Source: Paenibacillus mellifer
GTDB taxonomy: Bacteria; Bacillota; Bacilli; Paenibacillales; Paenibacillaceae
Assembly (NCBI RefSeq): GCF_023195895.1
Contig: NZ_JALPRK010000003.1
Span: forward strand, 186,001-250,000
Direction: 5' to 3'
Length of the DNA stretch: 64,000 bases
This document shows, piece by piece, positions 60,541 through 64,000 of this stretch. The notes below the pieces were generated by a model. That model had not been told where the DNA came from, ran no database searches, and saw only the letters and a list, made by a program, of their open reading frames with translations. The stretch's first letter is position 1. Each line of letters starts with the position of its first letter. Made by a program: the position numbers and the translations under genes.

Positions 60541-61515
60541 ATGAAAAAAGTTGAACGGATCAACACCCTCATGCGGTATATCAACAACCGGTCGCATTTT
60601 ACCATCTCCGAAATCATGCGGGAATTTAACATCTCCCGTTCGACCGCAGTTCGGGACATTCGGGAAATCGAAGCCTTAGGGATGCCGCTGGTCGCCGAAG
60701 TCGGAAGAGATGGCGGCTATTCGGTGATGCATAACTCGATTCTGCCCGTCGTGCGTTTTACCGATACGGAGGTCAAAGCCCTGTTCATCGCCTTCATGGC
60801 CACAAGAAATGCACAGCTTCCCTATCTCAAGAGCCGCCAATCCTTAGCGGAAAAATTGCTGGGGCTGATCTCCAAGAACCAGCAGGACGATCTCTTGCTG
60901 TTGGATGAAATTCTGTTATTTGAAGGCACTAACCCGCATAACCCTGACCTGCTGGAGCTCTCGGACCTCCCTCACCCGATGCTGGAGAAACTGATCCAAA
61001 ACCTGCTTCTCGACAGCTATTTATGGATTACCCTGGAGGAGGAAGGAAAAACCCGGTCTTATCCCATCTATCTCTTACATCTTTATCACGAAAAAAGCCT
61101 CTGGCTGATGGAAGTTTTTGATTTGCAGGATGAGAAGAAAAAGTTATTCGCCGTTGACCAGCTCACCCATGTCGAGACCTACTCCCCCAAGAAGAGAGTC
61201 AGTCGGAAGAAGATTCTGGAGATTCTGAGCCAGCAGGAGGAAAAATTCAATCTGATCCTTGAACTCGGTCCCCGGTCCATTGCCCAATACAAAAAGTATC
61301 ATCCCTTAAAAGCATTCATTTCCTATACCAATCCCTATCAAACCACCGCGATGCTAAAGATGTTTGTCCCTGTGAACCAACCGGAAGAGTTGACGGATAC
61401 AATCCAATGGCTGCTGTTCCTGGGGGAGGATCTGAAATTTAGAAAAGCGCCGGTCGAAATCATGAAGGGGTTGCGTCAGAGGTGGAATGCGTTAGAGGTG
61501 CTGGGGGGAGAGTGA
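60541..61515 (+). CDS. WYL-domain/HTH_11 transcriptional regulator
   Basis: 324 residues. Winged helix at 2-62 (RINTLMRYINNRSHFTISEIMREF, STAVRDIREIEALGMPLVAEVG). The middle and C-terminal parts (DTEVKALFIAFMATRNAQLP, YPIYLLHLYHEKSLWLMEVFDLQ) are like a degenerate WYL domain. AGGAGG lies 4 bases before the ATG. It is divergent from the GyrI-like gene and probably controls that unit. The intergenic region has a TTGACA directed toward the minus-strand genes. Confidence 0.85.
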   Translation: MKKVERINTLMRYINNRSHFTISEIMREFNISRSTAVRDIREIEALGMPLVAEVGRDGGYSVMHNSILPVVRFTDTEVKALFIAFMATRNAQLPYLKSRQSLAEKLLGLISKNQQDDLLLLDEILLFEGTNPHNPDLLELSDLPHPMLEKLIQNLLLDSYLWITLEEEGKTRSYPIYLLHLYHEKSLWLMEVFDLQDEKKKLFAVDQLTHVETYSPKKRVSRKKILEILSQQEEKFNLILELGPRSIAQYKKYHPLKAFISYTNPYQTTAMLKMFVPVNQPEELTDTIQWLLFLGEDLKFRKAPVEIMKGLRQRWNALEVLGGE

Positions 61516-61539
61516 AATCAGGCTTCGATAGAAAATGTG

Positions 61540-61576
61540 AAGGCCACCCTATGGCAGGACAGGATGGCCTCTTCTT
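61540..61576. terminator. Bidirectional terminator
   Basis: AAGGCCACCC and GGATGGCCTCTT form the stem between the convergent regulator and xylanase genes. Confidence 0.75.
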
Positions 61577-61586
61577 GATGTTTGTG

Positions 61587-62819
61587 TCAATTGAAGGTGA
61601 GCGGTTCAGGTTCACCCTCCTTCTCTATTTTAAAGGTAACTTTCGTGCCTCCGCAAACCAGCTCATACTCTCCAAGGAATCCCTCAAAGGAGACTCTTCC
61701 GTTCTCATCGGTACGCGTGGTTACTTGGGTAGACCAGTCGCCTTTAATCCGTTGCTTCAGCACGTCGTAGGCAGGTTTCGGGGTGTTGTCTGTTCTGACC
61801 AAGCCGGCAGGCGCGCCAAGCCAGGCCCCTTCATCGCTGAAATTCCAAGCGGTAATCGCCTCGACCAAAGGGTGTTGAAACAGGATCGAGTACATTTCTT
61901 CGACCTCTCTGGCCTGTCGTTCTTCAAATTCCGGGGTGGATGGCCATTCCGGAATCTGATAATCGTTCAGATCCTCAATATCCGCCGGCATGAGGTGACC
62001 GGAGGTCAATGTATTTTCCGTAAAATGAATCGGAAGGCCAAAATGAGAGAAGCGCTCCAGCACCTCTTCCAGCTTCTCGCGTCCCCAATACCCTTGATGC
62101 TGGTGCGACTGAATGCCGATGGCGTCGATGGGAATCCCCGCGTTTAAACATCCGTCAATCAGAATCTCGTAGTTGATCGAAGTGTTGAAGTCATTTAGCA
62201 ATAACGTTGCACCGGGGTTGGATTCTCGCGTTTTCGCAAACATTTCCTTAATGATCCCAACGCGGCCTAAATCTTTACTAATTCTTGTGATCCCATTATC
62301 GTATTTATCAAAAATCGGCATAATCACCACTTCATTGATAACATCCCACATCTCAATCAGGCCTTTGAAGTCGGTTACGTCTCGCTCGATTCGGGCAAAC
62401 TGCGCTTTCAGGATGTCCTCATTGCTTAGATCCAGCAGCCACGGCACGGTTGCGGTATGCCAGCAGAGCGGATGTCCCTTGACGGCAATATTCCGTTCCT
62501 TCAACCACCGTGCAGCCACCTGCAGCTCTTTCGTCCGCGGCTTACCTTGCTCCGGCTCAAACATCCCCCAGTAAAAAGGCAGAGTAGCAAAGTTAAACAC
62601 CTCTAAGAATAAGTCCAGCTTCTGCTCCAAATAAGCAAGCCGGTCCTCCGGCACGTTTCGATTGGCGATCGGAATGACGTCAAAAATCCCGCAGCCAAAC
62701 AGGAACTTATGGTTGGTCTGATGAATTGCGACTTCCTTCCCTGTGACGGGATTTCCGGACGCGTCCACAAGCTGGATGGTTTTGCTTGCCATGCGATGGG
62801 ACAATGGGTTCTTCTGCAT
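61587..62819 (-). CDS. Intracellular GH10 endo-1,4-beta-xylanase
   Basis: 410 residues, GGGAGG before the ATG at 62819. The GH10 barrel has both catalytic glutamates: acid/base Glu163 (MWDVINEVV) and nucleophile Glu268 (IHFTENTL), with supporting motifs (GHPLCWHT, GIQSHQHQGYWG, AWNFSDEGAWLG). A short beta extension at 360-410 (TRTDENGRVSFEGFLGEYEL) follows. No signal peptide, so it acts on imported xylo-oligosaccharides. The promoter carries a cre-type site and a palindrome around the -10, so it is likely induced by xylan sugars and repressed by glucose. Confidence 0.88.
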   Translation of the reverse strand: MQKNPLSHRMASKTIQLVDASGNPVTGKEVAIHQTNHKFLFGCGIFDVIPIANRNVPEDRLAYLEQKLDLFLEVFNFATLPFYWGMFEPEQGKPRTKELQVAARWLKERNIAVKGHPLCWHTATVPWLLDLSNEDILKAQFARIERDVTDFKGLIEMWDVINEVVIMPIFDKYDNGITRISKDLGRVGIIKEMFAKTRESNPGATLLLNDFNTSINYEILIDGCLNAGIPIDAIGIQSHQHQGYWGREKLEEVLERFSHFGLPIHFTENTLTSGHLMPADIEDLNDYQIPEWPSTPEFEERQAREVEEMYSILFQHPLVEAITAWNFSDEGAWLGAPAGLVRTDNTPKPAYDVLKQRIKGDWSTQVTTRTDENGRVSFEGFLGEYELVCGGTKVTFKIEKEGEPEPLTFN

Positions 62820-62850
62820 TCGATGACCTCCCTATCCGTAAACGATTGTC

Positions 62851-62894
62851 GGTAAGCGTTTTCACGCCCTACGGTTTAGATTGTACTAAACCGT
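62851..62894 (-). promoter_or_regulatory. Xylanase promoter: cre-type site plus a palindrome around the -10
   Basis: TGAAAACGCTTACC on the minus strand (62864-62851) matches the cre consensus and lies 32 bp before the start codon. ACGGTTTAG-6-CTAAACCGT (62871-62894) is a perfect 9+9 inverted repeat whose centre contains TACAAT, a -10-like sequence. The regulator that binds it is not in the window. Confidence 0.65.
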
Positions 62895-63042
62895 TCGTCA
62901 CCGGAATAGGAGCCTTTTAAAGCGAATACCTTTGAAATTTGAGAAGAACACCTGAGTATCGTCGATCAAGAGATCAGGCGCCCTCTATACCAGGAAGACT
63001 TTTCCCGCTTCCCGTCCATCGCTTGTTACGACCGTCCCCCCT

Positions 63043-63723
63043 CTACTTCTCCTGCTCCTTCATCACCTGCTCGACCCCGAGCAAAATCACCTTCAACCCA
63101 AACTCAAACGCCCGGTCCGTCCCCATCAGTTCAAACAGCTCATTCTTGAACATCGTTCGGAATAGTCCTGCTTCCTCGTCGGGCATGGAATCCAGAAGAT
63201 GGGTCATCTCTTCGCCCGGAAGCTCTCCCTGGTTCTTAAGGATCGCGGAAACGTTGCGCTCATGCTGATAGGCGTCAAGAACAAAGTTGTAGATATAGTT
63301 CACCAGCGTGATAATGACCTGTAGCTTCTGCTCTTGCTTCAGCGGCGTCGATTCCACGCAGAGCAGCATTCGGTTATTGAACCGGATAATATCCGGTTCG
63401 TGGGGCAGCGTCATCATCATCAACTGTGTGGAGCACGGATACCGGCTCAAGACACTCCGCACCGTTACCGCAAGCTCCGTCAGTTGCTCCTTCCAGTCCC
63501 CCTCGGAATGAAACTCCTCCAGGATGATTTTGGATACCTGGTTGGCCAGACGCTGGTAGAGGTCCTGCTTATTCTTGAAATACCAGTAAAGAGAAGGAGC
63601 TTGAATCCCCAGCCGGTCAGCCAATCGTCTCAAGCTGAACTTCTCAATCCCTTCATCCCCCAGAAGTCCCCAGGAAGCATCTAAAATTCGATCCTCGGAA
63701 ACTTGAGGTTGCTGCTTTTTCAT
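63043..63723 (-). CDS. TetR-family repressor of the divergent MATE gene
   Basis: 226 residues. HTH at 11-57 (DRILDASWGLLGDEGIEKFSLRRLADRLG, SLYWYFKNKQDLYQRL). The C-terminal domain is of the tetracycline-repressor-like TetR_C class (RYPCSTQLMMMTLPHEPDIIRF). It is divergent from a MATE pump gene and three near-identical operators lie between them. Control of the pump by drug binding to this repressor is therefore probable. There is no strong ribosome binding site at the ATG. Confidence 0.87.
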   Translation of the reverse strand: MKKQQPQVSEDRILDASWGLLGDEGIEKFSLRRLADRLGIQAPSLYWYFKNKQDLYQRLANQVSKIILEEFHSEGDWKEQLTELAVTVRSVLSRYPCSTQLMMMTLPHEPDIIRFNNRMLLCVESTPLKQEQKLQVIITLVNYIYNFVLDAYQHERNVSAILKNQGELPGEEMTHLLDSMPDEEAGLFRTMFKNELFELMGTDRAFEFGLKVILLGVEQVMKEQEK

Positions 63724-63741
63724 GAAAATCCGCCCTTTTAT

Positions 63742-63824
63742 CTAACAGTGTAAGTTTATGCTTTACAGTTCGATTAGGTCCATGATATCATCTAACACTG
63801 TAAGGTTCAAACTAACAGTGTTAG
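63742..63824. promoter_or_regulatory. Three TetR operator copies and the MATE promoter
   Basis: CTAACAGTGTAAG (63742-63754), CTAACACTGTAAG (63792-63804) and the perfect palindrome CTAACAGTGTTAG (63812-63824). For the MATE gene, TTTACA (63762-63767), 18 bp, TATCAT (63786-63791) form the promoter; two operators lie directly after its -10. Confidence 0.82.
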
Positions 63825-63848
63825 ATTGACCAAAAAAAGGAGAAAGTG

Positions 63849-64000
63849 GTGAACCACATGGATGCAGAGAACCTCCATTACTTCGAGAAAGCCCCGATCG
63901 CCAAAGCCGTAGCTCACTTTGCCATTCCAATGATGTTAGGTACGTCAATGAGCGTGATTTACTCCATCCTGAATGCCTATTTCCTTGGCACACTGGGTAA
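63849..64000 (+). CDS. MATE-family efflux protein, N-terminal fragment at window edge
   Basis: The GTG at 63849 (AGGAG 6 bases upstream; an ATG at 63858 is also in frame but farther) starts a frame open to the window end (50 codons). [26 protein letters not shown] followed by [16 protein letters not shown] is the typical N-terminus of Firmicute MATE transporters. The gene is divergent from a TetR regulator with shared operators. The rest lies outside the window. Confidence 0.82.
   Translation, partial: MNHMDAENLHYFEKAPIAKAVAHFAIPMMLGTSMSVIYSILNAYFLGTLG

Overview
The window reads as a piece of chromosome from a Gram-positive, spore-forming member of the Paenibacillaceae, most likely Paenibacillus or a close relative. 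Evidence: strong AGGAGG-type ribosome binding sites, frequent GTG and TTG starts, spore-coat CotF-family genes, an SLH-domain surface protein with the N-terminus usual in that group, large multi-domain secreted glucanases, and a very high density of one-component regulators (PadR, TetR, MarR, MerR, Xre, AraC, WYL). No rRNA, tRNA, phage, IS element or CRISPR array was seen.

Layout. 1-7.6 kb: a TPR/SUKH protein (cut by the window edge), a PadR-DUF4180 regulator, a GC-rich histidine phosphatase, a TetR/peroxiredoxin-like pair, and a heavy-metal P-type ATPase with a separate metal-binding chaperone. Two large intergenic palindromes built from four repeat copies lie here, plus a 1.2 kb gene-poor tract. 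7.6-10 kb: carboxynorspermidine dehydrogenase and decarboxylase (polyamine synthesis) behind a terminator-like leader. 10.3-14.3 kb: a 1326-residue secreted GH87 alpha-1,3-glucanase. 14.4-16.7 kb: a sporulation-type operon of two CotF-like gene pairs flanking adhB. 16.8-21.6 kb: two acetyltransferases and a nitrilase-type hydrolase, SfsA, and a TetR/SDR pair. 21.7-27 kb: two secreted repeat proteins and a purine permease. 27-31.8 kb: an OhrR-like regulator with a divergent hydrolase, a tandem-MerR regulator, a hydrolase, and malate:quinone oxidoreductase.

32-38 kb: a DUF2975/YozG-like/DUF817 cluster, an AraC regulator, a glycine-riboswitch-controlled amino acid permease, an SDR with a divergent Xre regulator, and a TetR. 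38.9-40 kb: a TetR-type operator and promoter followed by an ABC permease that has lost its 5' part, then its intact ATPase. 40-50 kb: DinB, WYL, SDR, a MerR-SDR fusion, a BcrAB-like ABC transporter with its two-component system, a MATE pump and another MerR/SDR pair. 50-53 kb: an ECF sigma factor with SnoaL-like tail, an SRPBCC protein, a DinB remnant and a phosphotransferase. 53.5-59.4 kb: a GH16 beta-1,3-glucanase under a CRE-containing promoter and the SLH/Ig-like surface protein. 59.5-64 kb: a WYL regulator with two small divergent genes, an intracellular GH10 xylanase, and a TetR regulator with three operators in front of a partial MATE gene.

Two themes stand out. First, the secreted enzymes suggest attack on fungal walls (alpha-1,3- plus beta-1,3-glucan) together with xylan use under carbon catabolite control. 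Second, most small metabolic or detoxification genes sit beside a dedicated repressor or activator whose likely operator is a clear palindrome in the shared promoter. Many of those operators can be read directly from the sequence and are listed. All functional calls come from reading motifs and known families; no database search was run.
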